A stretch of 64,000 nucleotides of DNA from Strigamia acuminata (Eukaryota; Arthropoda; Chilopoda; Geophilomorpha; Linotaeniidae). Made by a program: the position numbers and the translations under genes. A model generated the notes under the pieces. It was not told where the DNA came from and did not search any database. It saw only the letters and a list, made by a program, of their open reading frames with translations. This document shows positions 37,301 to 49,089 of the stretch, piece after piece. The DNA lies in assembly GCA_949358305.1 (NCBI GenBank), contig OX442316.1:19034001-19098000 (forward strand), written 5' to 3'. Numbering within the stretch: the stretch's first letter is position 1; each line of letters begins with the position of its first letter.

Positions 37301-38012
37301 ATTAAAAAACAACAAGCCGGCCAAACGACAAATTTCACTTCATTTATCATTTATAATTTTATAATTTATAAATTTATAAATTTAAATTACATTTGAGGGA
37401 TTAATATGTAAAATAATCGATCCGGCGTTGGGATTGGGATTGGGATTGGGAGCATTTGCACGTGAGGGAAGGGACAAAGGACGTTGTTATAGTTTAGTTA
37501 GCGAGCGAGTGTGCACTTGGCCTATTTTGAGCAGTGAGCAAAAAATGAAGAACCTTTTTGAATTTTTGGGGACGGCATTTTTAAAATAACTTTGCTTTTC
37601 CCTTTAGATTAGTTTAGTTTGTTCAGTTCCTTCCTTCCTGTTTCGTGCGTGGTTCGAGGCAAAATTTGCTGAGTCGTGGCTGAGCCCAGTTTTATTTCAA
37701 ATGAGTCGAGGGTTTGGAATTTCAAGAGAAAAGAAGAGAAGAAAAGAAAAAAATTAAATCGTTCGAAAAAGCGTCGTAGTGACAGGATGTTTTTAAAATT
37801 TTAAAATTAATTAATTAATTAATTAATTAATATTTTTTTTTCTCTTTTGGTTTTTGTTTATGTTTTTGTTTTTGTTTTTCTCACCTGGCAAACGGCCTTT
37901 GCTCCACATTGTACGAATCCGCGATGGGCTCGGTGCGAATTAATCCGTTGACACGATCGTCGATGTTTAGGAATCCTCGAACGTTATTGTTCACGCACAA
38001 GTCGTTATTCAT
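34387..38012 (-). CDS. Drak: DRAK/STK17-type serine/threonine kinase (DAPK family)
   Basis: A kinase gene with a long first intron (about 37880-36350). It starts [16 protein letters not shown] (38012). In order: the Gly-rich loop end [10 protein letters not shown], catalytic Lys in [12 protein letters not shown], the alphaC Glu in [31 protein letters not shown] (catalytic loop, HLD for HRD as in DAPK/DRAK kinases), DFG in [43 protein letters not shown] and LKHPWLD. The order, the LDLKPQN form and the short C-terminus (ends LLVGEGVVC) match DRAK, which in flies phosphorylates myosin regulatory light chain. No calmodulin, ankyrin or death domain follows, which excludes DAPK1. The start is the first in-frame ATG; a short upstream ATG (38020) reads only MKR. 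Confidence 0.9.
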
Positions 38013-38723
38013 CGTTTCATTGCCTCGTTGGCGGATCGGATCGGAATGGATCGGATCGGAAGCAAAACAAAAAGAAAGAAGGACCGAAGGAACGAAGAAA
38101 GGCAACTCGCGGTTGATACTCCCGATGCCGATGCCGATGTCGATGTCGATGTTTACAGCGCTGCGCGTCAATTCGATTCGATTCGATGCGATTCGAAAAG
38201 TTGCCAACGGTTTTCGCGGTCACACGCGACGATCCACTCGGTGACGAATGACGATACCACAAAATGGCTCGGATGAAAGAAAACACCGATGCTAAACGAG
38301 GACGTCGCGATTACTTTTAGCAGTTTTCTGAACGAATGTCCAGCGAGCGCTGGGTGTTGTTGGTGGTGAGTCGGCCTGGTTTGAAATGACACGCCGCAAG
38401 GTCGCCTCTCATTGGCTCGGGATTTCGTGATTGGCATCGACACATGGCGGATGACGTCATGTCGATGCAATTTATAAAAGCGCTACCTTAATTTCCGAAT
38501 ACGGATTTTGCGCGAAACAAATATTAGAATGATTTTTTACGGTGGAATTTTTTCAATCGTTCTCAAATCAGAATGGAATTTTTACATTATTTTTTTTTGA
38601 AAACAAAACATTTCAAAGCGAAGAAAGCGCCATCTCGGGAGGCGAAAATCCGATTTGAGTATCGGCAAAAGCAGACTGGAAAACAAAGTAATGCTGATGC
38701 ACGTGACAATTGTTTATTACAAG
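38013..38723. other. Spacer above the DRAK start, with CG-dinucleotide-rich promoter-like DNA
   Basis: GATCG/GATGCC short repeats (38030-38160), then unique DNA with no supported gene. Confidence 0.4.
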
Positions 38724-40043
38724 TTAGTAAGTACAATATTTGGCGTCCCTGGTATTCCGGTCTAGCCAGTCATAATACTTGTCGACGCGCGTGTACAAGC
38801 CCGGGGATCTTGGACGAGCACAGCCGAAGCCGGACGAGACCAAACCGACGATGAACCAGCGGCCGCGACGCCTCGTCACCAGCGCACTGCCGGAATCACC
38901 CTAGGTTACAACGAATTCGAATTCGATTCTGTTTTTGTTATGTTTTGTTTTTTCAAAGTACCAAACAAGCATCCTTGACGCCATTTGGCCATCCGCTGCA
39001 AATGAGCGACGTTAGCACCACGTTGAGACCGTAAGCCGAGCGACATCGCCAGTGGGACAGGATCTTCAAATTGGTCTTGAGCAACGTGCTCGACGAGGGA
39101 CTGTCTGCTGACGGAAATAAATAAATAAATAAATATTCGTTTTTATTTCTATTTGTGTTTTTAATTTTCAATTTTACGTTTGTTTCCAGTTTTGCCCCAT
39201 CCCGAGACGAAAGCCGTTCGTCCCGCGTAGTTGATGCCCGGGCGAGGAAAACAAGGAGGAATCATGATGGGGTTGAAGTCGCCGAGGGTCACGCGTAGTT
39301 TGATTAGACCTATGTCGTTGACGGCCCGCTTGGGGGTGTATTTGGGATGGACGATCAGTTTGTGGACGGCGTAAGCCCAATGAAATTCATCGGGGTCCAA
39401 GTAGTTGTGGGCGCCCAACAGAACTAGGAGTCGCGCGGGACGACGGCTGTTGAGTGTTGACGTGGTCAAATGGAATAGCAATGAGGATTATTTAGCAAAA
39501 TATTTACACCTACTTGTGGATGCAATGAGCTGCAGTAATCACGTAGCCTCGTTTCGGAAAAAAAGAAGTTGAATTAAAAGAAATGTGTGCAATAACATTC
39601 GAATTGTTTGTCTTTTTCTCACGATTGTTGAGCAAACATCCTCCGCAGTACGGACGTTGGTTGAAAAAAATTTCGGCCTGCAAAAACGTCTTAGCTTGAT
39701 TTAATTTAAATTTAATTCAATTCAATTCGTATACCTGCCAAGGAAATTCGTGCGGTTGCACGGGGGTTCCGCCGGCTATGCGTCGGTCCAATCCTACCAA
39801 CTTGCTGGTTCCGCATTCTGAAACCGAAATCGGAGCGATCGAATCGAATCAATCGTTCGTTCGTTTGAAATGTTTGCCGATCGCCAACTTACTGCATTTG
39901 GTCACACGGCGACCGACTGATGCTGAAACGTGAAAAATGAAAATAAATAAATACCGCTATTCGTCACAAAATTGTATTATATTAAATTAATTAGTACTCG
40001 GATAAATCCATAACGAGGCAACAAAAATAACTAGTTTCCACAT
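38724..40043 (-). CDS. Secreted trypsin-like serine protease (S1 family)
   Basis: About seven to eight exons. It begins with a signal peptide (MWKLVIFVASLWIYPS, ATG 40043) and a short pro-region with a Cys, then the activation site RIAGGTPVQPHEFPWQ. The catalytic triad is present: His in VITAAHCIH, Asp in AVNDIGLIKL, Ser in GDSGSALV. The residue at the base of the S1 pocket (VKDACLGDSG) is Asp, so it should cut after Lys or Arg. The pro-region Cys and domain Cys suggest a chain held by disulfide after activation. No CLIP domain was seen. An ATG 4 bases upstream is out of frame. The protease is extracellular, possibly digestive or humoral. It is head to head with the AIG1-like gene (about 260 bp apart). 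Confidence 0.9.
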
Positions 40044-40306
40044 GCATAAAAGAAAAATGCTTTTAGTATTTATGGCTTATTGTTATTTTTAGGAAACAGT
40101 ACACTCAACTCGACTCGTATTCAAATTTCGACTTATTTACCCATTAGCTTAGTTTGAACCGGCGACGCGAGATGGCACCACCGTGAACGGGTGGTTCAAT
40201 CTTTTTGAGATAACTATATAGGCGGGTTTGATGGTTTGTTTCTATAAGCGATGCGATTCGATGATAACATACGTTATCTGTCGGTCGATGTAGGCGTCAG
40301 TTGAAA

Positions 40307-41257
40307 ATGGGGAAAATCGAGTTGCTCGCATTTGGTTTGCACACGGTCTGGACCGTGATTTACGCCTACGCCGTCTATTACGACGTAAATTTTGTAAAAA
40401 TACCCGGTCAGGACGAACCGCCGAGGAATTACGCCGGCCGATGGAAATATCTCACTTTCTGGAACGCCGTAATTAAACTAATCAACTATAATAGTATAAT
40501 AGTAGTTAAATTGACTGCTTTTGTTTTTTCCTTCCTTCAGGTGTTGCAGTTGACTTTCAACGGGCTGTGTGTCGCGTGCGACCTCACTTCTAGCAGTCGG
40601 TTCAATCGTTTGAGAGATTTCGTGTTCGCCACAGTCGTCTTCCCTCTCGCATTAGTAGCCTACATTGACTCATTCATTGCTTTCATTTATCTCATTTGTT
40701 TGTTTTCTTTTCTATCTCTAGTTCGTTTGCTTCACATTCTGGGGTCTGTACTTCGTAGATCGCAATTTAGTTTTTCCGCTCATTTTGGATAAATATTTTC
40801 CGAGATGGCTCAATCATGTTTTGGTAAGTTGGGAGCGACACAACTGTCGTATTGATATTATTATTATTATTTATTAATAATATATATTGTCGTAGCACAC
40901 CATGATCGTTCCGACGACGCTGGTGGAAATGTATTTACAACCTCACGCGTATCCGGCTCGAGGGACCGGCGTCAGATTTCTTCTTTTCTTCGTTTCGACA
41001 TACATTTATTGGTACGGTGAAATTGAATTGCTCGTGAAAAAGGGAATTTCTGATTAGTTTCGTCGTTGCAGGACTCTCCATTTGGCATTTGTTGCCGGCA
41101 TTTGGGTCTATCCGATTCTTAATATCCTCACGTGGACGCAGCGAGTGATTTTCTTTTTCGTCGGCATATTGATGTTCGTCAGTCTATACATTGCGGGCGA
41201 AAAAATTAACGGCGCAGTGGGGACGAAAGCCAAACCGAAACAGCAGAAGATAAAATG
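40307..41257 (+). CDS. AIG1/ADTRP-family transmembrane hydrolase
   Basis: Multi-exon, about 225 residues, starting MGKIELLAFGLHTVWTVIYAYA at the ATG of 40307. There are six hydrophobic segments. The family signatures are visible: GRWKYLTFWN (contains the Thr nucleophile) and WLNHVLHTMIVPTTLVEMY (contains the catalytic His). AIG1 and ADTRP are multi-pass Thr hydrolases that cleave fatty-acid esters of hydroxy fatty acids (FAHFAs). The C-terminus is basic (KINGAVGTKAKPKQQKIK), consistent with retention in ER membranes. Introns near 40469-40540, 40654-40720 and 40825-40894 are GT-AG and keep the frame. Confidence 0.9.
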
Positions 41258-41792
41258 AAATGAAATTTAATTATGTAACTGTGAATAATTAGTGTGGAGT
41301 GATGTCTGATGTTTTTCGGTGTTAGTAGCACTTGATTGAGGGTGGGTGAATGGGAAATTGAATTGAATGAGCTAAGCTTCAATTTTTTATCCGGTTCTGG
41401 CACAACCAAATCAAAACAAATAAAACACAAATAAAACTGTATATTTGAAATGTAGGTACGTATCTTGTAATATTAAATGAATTTTTTTGATGCATAGTGA
41501 ATTTCTTCAGTTTAATTGAAAACTTTTGGATATAAATCTGCAATACCTTGTTCTGGTGCGAACAAGGTATAAGCGGTGTATGGTATTTATTTACGGAGTG
41601 GTTAAACCCAGAGAATTTCTCTGGGAATAAATAACACGTGGTTAAGTCCAGAGAAATTCTGTGGAGATTATGTAAGAATTTTTAAAAAAATTTATTTAAC
41701 GAATTTCATGTTATAATGAATTAGTAAATTAATGAATTTATCAATGACAAATAATAACGTGCACCCACTACAGCTTTGCTGTTTAGCACCTA
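41258..41792. other. AT-rich spacer with three short hairpins
   Basis: No gene seen. Perfect or near-perfect palindromes occur at 41543-41570, 41607-41625 and 41647-41665. Confidence 0.5.
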
Positions 41793-42689
41793 AGGTGCTC
41801 ACAAAAATATTATCATGGTGTTAAAATTTACCCAATTGTTGTGTTGGCAATGATAATGACGAGGAATTACAATAAAATCATGTTTATTATTAAATAATAT
41901 TTCTATTTACACTGCTACGCAGTAATATTTTACTGAAATAAAGGCAAGGGTGGTCTTTCTCTTAAGCGGAATGCATCCCAAAACTTAACATTTCCACCAC
42001 CTCCAACTCGTTTTGAAAACACTTCCATGTTCCTTACCAAATCATGCCAGTAATGTTGGCAACCATCAGATCTGTCCATTTAGAACTTTTTTTCATCAGA
42101 AAACATAATTTGGTGCCATTCAGCATCCCATGTTTGGTGATCTTTGGAGGTGGTGGAAATGTTAAGTTTTGGGGTGCATGCCGCCGTAAGAGAAAGACCA
42201 CCCTTGCCTTTATTTCTGGTAGGATGTATTCCAATACAAATTAAGATGTGTTAAATTTCCATTTAAAGCCCTGGATGATAAGAATTCCTGGACAAAAGGC
42301 CATCTTTCAACAGGTAATGCTCCCATCCATGTATTCTAGGCAACATTGGTGGGAAGAAATTGATCAAATGGTTCTTCCAAAACTAATTGATGGGATGAAA
42401 GATTGAATTTATAGACTAATTGAACATAAGGGAGGTATCACAGGGTATTGAAAATGTATAAATCTGCAATTTTCACAATGCGTGATAATAATTTTGTGCA
42501 AGTAAAAAAAGTAAAAAATCTACAAATGCCAGAAATTTCAAAATTTCAGTAAAATATTACTGCGTAGCAGTGTAAATAGAAATATTATTTAATAATAAAC
42601 ATGATTTCATTGTAATTCCTCGTCATTATCATTCCCAACACAACAATTGGGTAAATTTTAACACCGTGATAATATTTTTGTGAGCACCT
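41793..42689. mobile_element. Degenerate Tc1/mariner-like element with long inverted repeats
   Basis: An 897-bp element flanked by TA on both sides (41791-41792 and 42690-42691), as expected for Tc1/mariner. About 145-bp terminal inverted repeats begin AGGTGCTCACAAAAATATT. The middle carries transposase remnants in two opposite orientations: on the minus strand about 42110-41940 (FSDEKKF, stop, then QHYWHDL, VKFW) and on the plus strand about 42147-42330 (GGGNVKFWGA, FISGR). A second inverted repeat (41936-42007 with 42147-42220) shows that the same transposase segment occurs twice, head to head. Stops and frame breaks mean it makes no protein; it would need a transposase from elsewhere. Confidence 0.8.
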
Positions 42690-42691
42690 TA

Positions 42692-43172
42692 TATATACAA
42701 GATCTGCATACGTGCAGAGCGCAACATTCAATAGGGGTGTTGACCATAATCTGAAATTAGTATTCAGGCTGTATTTTTGGCAAAACAAACACTTGGCAGT
42801 TCAATTTAAGAATCACTCATGTAAACTGATTAACTGTAGTTTAATCAAAGTAACCAAACAAATAAATGATGACTTTGGGTTGCACGGTGCACGCCATAGC
42901 AAATGCCCATTTTGCTTGCGAAGGATCAAACCCAGGAGAAGTACGACTAAATCATAGTCAGTTGCAAAGTCACTTACTTGTTAGTTGAATGCATAAATAA
43001 TCAATCTGTCACAACATTTCCAACAGTTATAAATTGCGAGTTAAAGGTATTAGCCATAGTCCGGAAAGAAAATGTACCGTATTTATTTCAACTACCATAG
43101 TAGCTTAGCCCTAAGTAAGTGTCCTATATACCGGTAGTTCTATAGTTCTACTGCAATATGAAAAAGACCATT
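42692..43172. other. Spacer between two DNA transposons
   Basis: AT-rich DNA with no gene seen. Confidence 0.5.
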
Positions 43173-43180
43173 GACGGGCC

Positions 43181-43835
43181 GGAGTTACTTTAGAATAGGG
43201 CCCGCTTCGGAACGGGCCCAAAATTTCGTTACTTACCAAACAAACCCTCCTGAGTCCGAAAATGACACTCAAAAATGTCAAAAATAAACTTAATCTTAAC
43301 CTAACCTAACCTGGCCTAGCCCATCCTTAACCTAGCCTAACCTTAACCTAACCTAACCTAACCTTAACCTAACCTTAACCTAACCTTAACCTAACCTTAA
43401 CCTAACCTAACCTAACCTTAACCTAACCTAACCTTAACCTAACACTAACCTAACACTAACCTAACACTAACCTAACACTAACCTAACACTAACCTAACAC
43501 TAACCTAACACTAACCTAACACTAACCTAACACTAACCTAACACTAACCTAACACTAACCTAACACTAACCTAACACTAACCTAACACTAACCTAACACT
43601 AACCTAACACTAACCTAACACTAACCTAACACTAACCTAACACTAACCTAACACTAACCTAACACTAACCTAACACTAACCTAAACCTAACCTAACCTTA
43701 ACTAGGTTAAGTTAGGTTAAAGTTAGGTTCATTTCCGACACTTTTGAGTGTCATTTTTGGACTCAGGAGGGTTTGTTTAGTAAGTAACGAAATTTTGGGC
43801 CCATTCTGAAGTGGACCCTATTCTAAAGTACACCC
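43181..43835. mobile_element. MITE-like element with a telomere-like minisatellite core
   Basis: A 655-bp element bounded by the 8-bp direct repeat GACGGGCC (43173-43180 and 43836-43843). Its ends form about 100-bp imperfect inverted repeats (outer part CTTTAGAATAGGG; inner part AACCCTCCTGAGTC). The core is tandem repeats of CCTAA/CCTTAA type and then an 11-bp array. There is no transposase, so it is non-autonomous. The 8-bp target duplication suggests a hAT- or P-like family; the tip sequences do not decide. Confidence 0.75.
43296..43700. repeat. CCTAA-rich tandem array with an 11-bp minisatellite
   Basis: First irregular TTAACC/CCTAA units, then about 22 copies of TAACACTAACC (43441-43682), then CCTAA units again. 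CCTAA is the complement of TTAGG, the arthropod telomere repeat. Confidence 0.9.
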
Positions 43836-44548
43836 GACGGGCCTTTCTGATTAGAAGTACCTGAGAGAATACTACAATAACCGATATTCCAAAATAAGGA
43901 ACAAAAGCATGCGAATCAAGATGAAACGACGCTACACTTGGCCCAAAGCATAATCACCATCAAGAGGAATTTTAACTCCCGAACCGAAACATAGATGGTG
44001 CCACCGTTTCTAATCACAAACTACCTCTGGTCGCTGTCGCCATCTAGACACGACCGAATGAAACAAGACCGAATGAAACAATACGTATTGAATACCGCCC
44101 ATATCGTGTCATCGTCTAACACGGGCGATGTAAGACTAAGTATCCAGATTTCCATCGTCAAAAATTTTAAATGTAATTAAGACAAATATTCCAATAAACA
44201 TCCATCCAACTTTTTAATATTGCACAGAATAATACATAATAGAATATTTCTCGCAATCCCAAGCGATGGCTTCACTGCACGGCAGCCAAATCCTCCTCTT
44301 TTTAATTTCCACACGACGACCATCGCAATGATGAGAGAATGTGTGTTGCGCTTTTTATATCAGCTTGCAAGTGTGGCCTATTCAAATTTGCACATATACC
44401 AATGCCATAGCTGCCGACCATGACGCCCGCACCAGGCTTCTTCCCACAATCTCATCTGATCCTTGCTTACGCTCGTGCTTCCATCTGATGGAAGAAACCT
44501 GAAACTTTACCTTGCGGTACAGGAGTGGATAGTCGAAAGAGTTTCAAA
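43836..44548. other. Spacer and upstream region of GTF2H2
   Basis: No gene seen. The GTF2H2 promoter must lie in the last few hundred bases. Confidence 0.45.
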
Positions 44549-46195
44549 ATGGCGGACGAGGAAGATTTAAAAGAGTATCAGTGGGAAACCGGCTACGAAA
44601 AAACATGGTTAGTATCGAGACACGGTTGTTTTAAGTTTCTAATTTTTGTACCGTAATCATGCGACAGGGAAGCGATCCGAGAAGATGCGGACGGTCACAT
44701 CGAGTCGTCGATCGAGGATATTATTCAGAGGGCGAGGAAGCGAAGATTCAAAGAGAAAGCGGAAAATGTTCGGCTCGGAATGGTATAAAAGCGGAGTTGT
44801 TGGTGATACTCGGGTTGATGCTAATTGACGACTGACCCGATGGTGTTGTTAATCAGATGAGACATTTGTACGTGATTGTCGATTTGTCGGAATCCATGCA
44901 AGATCAAGACCTGAAACCCACCAGACAAATCTGCACGCTAAAAGTAAAAGAAAAGAAAAATAAATAAATGAATAAATAAATAAATAAATAAATAAATAAA
45001 AAGTAATTAATTTTATTTATTAATTAGTTGCTGGAATGTTTCGTTGAGGAATATTTCGATCAAAATCCCATCAGTCAAATCGGAATCATAGCCACGAGAA
45101 ACAAGCGAGCCGAGAAAATCACGGAATTGGGAGGAAATCCTAAACGACACGTGAATGCGCTGAAAAAAGCGGCCGATTTGGCGTGCACCGGCGAGCCGTC
45201 GCTGCAGAATTCGCTGCAAATGGCCGTGCAGACCTTACGCCACCTTCCCGGTCACGTGAGCAGGGAAGTGGTCGTTATTTTCGGCAGCCTGACCACGTGC
45301 GACCCGGGCAATATCTTCACCGTCGTCGATGTACAAATGTCGCAACTGTGACATTAACTTTGAGATTTTGATTGCATTTTTCTCTTCTCTTTTAGTTATT
45401 AAAACAAGCGAACGTGCGGTGTTCCGTCATCGGTTTGTCGGCCGAGTTGAGAATTTGTAAATATATTTGTCAGCAAACGAAAGGTAAGTACAAAGATGGT
45501 GAAACATTTTTCAAAGTGTTATTGTTGTCACTATTCCCTGCAGGCGTCTACGGCGTCATCTTGGATGAAACGCATTACAAAGAGCTTTTGTATCAACATC
45601 TCAGTCCGCCACCCGCGCTCGTCAACGCGGAATCGTCGCTCATTCGAATGGGATTTCCGCACCACCTGGCGGGAGGCGACGCCGATGCAAAACCCTCAAT
45701 GTGCATGTGGTAAAATTGCGAGGATTATTTTACTCCGTATTTGTTTTACTTGAAATGTAACCGTTTGGTTTACTCAGTCATTTAGATAGCAAAAACAGCG
45801 GACAGGGGTTCAGCACGTCGGGATATTTCTGTCCGCAATGCCGGAGCAAATATTGCGAATTGCCCGTCGAGTGCAAAGCGTGCGGTCTCACTTTAGTTTC
45901 CGCGCCGCATTTGGCTCGATCGTACCACCATTTGTTTCCTCTGGACGCGTTTGACGAAATCATCATCTCGGACGAAACGTAATTTTGTTAAATTTTTTGT
46001 TAAATTTTTTGTTTTGATAAATTTTTGTTCAGGAGTTGTTCGGCGTGTCAAAAGAGACTGGCGCCCGCAGAGAAAGGCTTCGCGTGCAAACTGTGCGGCG
46101 GCACATTCTGTTTGGAATGCGACGGCTACATCCACGAAACTTTACATGTTTGTCCGTCGTGCGCGAGTTCGTCTAAACTGTTTCAACAAACGTGA
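44549..46195 (+). CDS. GTF2H2: TFIIH subunit p44 (GTF2H2/Ssl1)
   Basis: Multi-exon, about 390 residues, starting [20 protein letters not shown]. The N-terminal von Willebrand A-like domain includes [14 protein letters not shown] (a MIDAS-type DxSxS), [17 protein letters not shown] and [18 protein letters not shown]. Two Cys-rich C-terminal zinc modules follow: [21 protein letters not shown] and the RING-like CSACQKRL ... [18 protein letters not shown] ... CPSC. p44 is a core subunit of the transcription/repair factor TFIIH and stimulates the XPD helicase. It ends SSKLFQQT, only 75 bp from the convergent P5CR gene. Confidence 0.96.
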
Positions 46196-46270
46196 CGATG
46201 ACGACATTGCATTTATTTCAAGTCTTGTAATGAGAGAAATATAAAAATAAAATGGAGTTTGTCGCTGGAT

Positions 46271-46934
46271 TTATATGCTGGATTTGTCGTGTCGCTTCCC
46301 CGTCTGGATTGACCTGACCGTGGACACTTCGACCGCTTCGATCAGACTCGCGCGGAGTCCGCTTCTCTCCAGGTGGTAGACGCCTTGAATGGAGCAACCG
46401 GCCGGCGAGCACACGTCGTCTTTGAGCGATCCCGGGTGCCGACCCGTGTCGAGCACCATTTTGGCAGCTCCCTAAAAAAAATCACACCATTTTAGTCATT
46501 TTACATTTTGCATTTTGCAAATTTGTCGAGTACTACCATGAGCGTTTGGGCGGCGAGTCGCAACGACAAATCGCGCGGGATTCCCATTTTCACTCCGCCG
46601 TCCGCCAGCGCTTCGATCGCGATAAACATCTGCGAAATTCGGACAATTTTACATTTTACATTTTAAATACAAGAAAAATTGAAATTGAAAATTACGTAAG
46701 CGGGGCCGCTGCCGCTCAGACCGGTGGCGGCGTCGATCAGAACTTCGGGAATCTCTTCGCACGTGCCCACACTGGAAAAGAATTCTTTGAGAATTTGTCC
46801 GTCGTCTTCTCGCGTGGACGTGCCGCGAGCGAAAACGGACGCACCTGCGCGCACCAAGCACGGAATGTTCGGCATCACCCGAATTACGCGAGTCGTCCTC
46901 GGCAGCATCTGAAAATCACGTCAAACCGGTTTCG

Positions 46935-46970
<36 letters not shown>

Positions 46971-47701
46971 ATATTTATTTATTCATTACTTGTTCCAGAT
47001 CTTTGATGGCGATGCCGAGCGCGATCGAGATAATGAGCTGTTTTTGCGAAACCACCGGAGCGACTTCGGACATGACATTGGGGATGACGGGCGGCTTCAC
47101 CGCCACGATCACCACGTCACTTTTCTCCACAACTTCGCAGTTGTTGAAAGTCGTTTGACAGCCTAATGTCTGCGTTTGGAAGGCAACAAATGGTTGAAAT
47201 GATGGAAATTGTGTTTAGCTGTTTACTTACTGCAATTTCTTCAATGTACGCTAAATCTTGCTTCGGCGAACTCGCTATTATGTTGCTCGCTTTTACTTTG
47301 CCTGAAAAAAAAAAACACAGAAGTGAGTGCACGAATTTGATATCAACAAGTGTCGAATAACCGGATAACCTCGATGCGATTCAAATAACCAAACCAACAC
47401 GAATATTTTAATACTTGAAAGAAAAGTGACCTTTGACCTTGATTATTCCTTTTTCGCCTCGGGCTATTAATCATTATTCGCGTCACGTCTTTCGGAAAAT
47501 TCCAACCAGCCAAGTATTATTATTATCGGTGCGCATTTTTGCAATCGCGGGTCGTTTAAGAAGTTTTTGGGCGAAATCAACTTTTCTTGTGAAATTAGTG
47601 AAATTAATTAAAAGTTGGCAACAGATGGACGAACCTGCTGAAATGATTCCGCGAGCGATGGCTTGTGCCATTCGTCCGGCACCGATGAAACCCACCTGCA
47701 T
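46271..47701 (-). CDS. P5cr: Pyrroline-5-carboxylate reductase
   Basis: About 275-280 residues in several exons. It starts [20 protein letters not shown], the Rossmann dinucleotide-binding GxGxMA motif. VKVVVIAVKPPV-type strand sequence (minus strand of about 47080-47120) and [21 protein letters not shown] follow, then [12 protein letters not shown] and the C-terminal signature [24 protein letters not shown] used to identify P5C reductases. It reduces P5C to proline with NAD(P)H, the last step of proline synthesis. It is head to head with OVCA2 (about 200 bp between ATGs). Confidence 0.95.
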
Positions 47702-47903
47702 CTTTCAAACTTGCTAAAAATGAAACTATTAAAAAAGACACGTTCAAATTGTCGGACGAGAGATAAAAATTGAACGTCCTGCAGTCACGACCTCTCGCTT
47801 CGTATCTGGCATTCCGATCGATCGCTGGCTGGCAGGCTGGCTGCACTGCACGCCCTTTTCTTCGTCACCCGCGAGTTGCACGGAAAAGGTGATTCGCTCC
47901 ATT

Positions 47904-48957
47904 ATGGCTGCCCGAGACAAACTCAAGGTTGTACGCTCTCTATTTGCCAACGATTTTCTCGTTTTAATAATTCTATTACAAATAACTTTTATAGATTTTG
48001 TGCATTCACGGATACAGGTGGGGTAGCTATTTGACCTAACTCCTTCTATTTTTTTTTACTCCGTACACTGTTCTTTCCTATTTGTTACAGGCAGAGCGCG
48101 GATGCTTTCAGAGAAAAACTCGGAGCTTTCAGGAAACTAATCAAGAACGAAGCGGAATTAAGTGAGAAGTAATGGAAAATGTTGAATCGCTGAGGATTTA
48201 ATTCATGTTTCAGCTTTCGTAAACGCGCCTTTCCGAGTTACCGACAACAGTGGAACGGGTATATGATTTCTAATGTGTTTAAATAACGTTTAATAATTGA
48301 ACAATATTTTTCGTTTAGACGAAAAATTTCCATCTTGCGGATGGTGGTTTTCGCGAGAAAACGATTCGTTCGATGCTCTGGAAAATTCGGATGTTTGCAA
48401 AGGTTACGAAGAATCTTTGGAAGTCATTTGCAAATTTGTGGCTGCGCGGGGCTCATTCGACGGCCTCTTGGGTTTCAGCCAGGGAGCGGCGTTCGTCGCT
48501 CTCCTCTGCGCACTCGCTCGGCGGAAAGGTGACGCGAAAATGGAGAAAATGGCCACTCCGATCTCGGCTTTTATTTCGTATTTCTTATTGTTTCATATTT
48601 TTAGAACTCCCGTTCGATTTTAAATTTGCCATTATAATTGCCGGTTTCAAAAGCCGCTGCTCGCCACACGCGAACTTGTACGAAACGCAAATCTCGATGC
48701 CGACGCTGCACGTGTACGGCGAGAACGATAAAGTCATTCCGAAAGGTACCGCGGAGCGCGGACACGGCCCCTATAATTTGGACTGCTTCAGTTAACCCGA
48801 ATCCGTATATTTTTTGACAGAGTTGAGCGAAGATTTGGCGGCATGTTTCGAAAATGCCACGCTAGTCGTCCACGGGGGTGGCCATTTCTTGCCGGTGACC
48901 GGGCAGCAGAAACAACTTTACCTCACTTTCTTATCAAGCAACCAATTATTAAATTAA
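47904..48957 (+). CDS. OVCA2: OVCA2-type serine hydrolase (FSH family)
   Basis: Multi-exon, about 220 residues, starting MAARDKLKILCIHGYRQSA, where CIHGYRQ is the oxyanion-hole region of the family. The nucleophile elbow GLLGFSQGAAF (GxSxG), the acid residue in YGENDKVIPKE and the His in VVHGGGHFLPV complete a Ser-Asp-His triad. GWWFSRENDS is also a conserved FSH/OVCA2 block. OVCA2 is a carboxylesterase with preference for long-chain alkyl esters; its biological substrate is unclear. Small introns of 60-90 bp are all GT-AG. It converges with ATP6V1H, the stops being about 130 bp apart. Confidence 0.94.
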
Positions 48958-49089
48958 ACCTTATTTATTGTTACATGTCTTGATTATTTACAAAAACGTT
49001 TACACATTTATTTATTTTATTAATCTGCTTATTTTGTTTTATTGGAATGTCAATGTCAACAACTCACGACACGACCGCGAGCGTTTAAT

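Noticed and set aside
43441..43682. Regular repeats that could be taken for a CRISPR array
   Set aside because: Units of 11 bp are directly tandem without spacers, in a eukaryotic genome.
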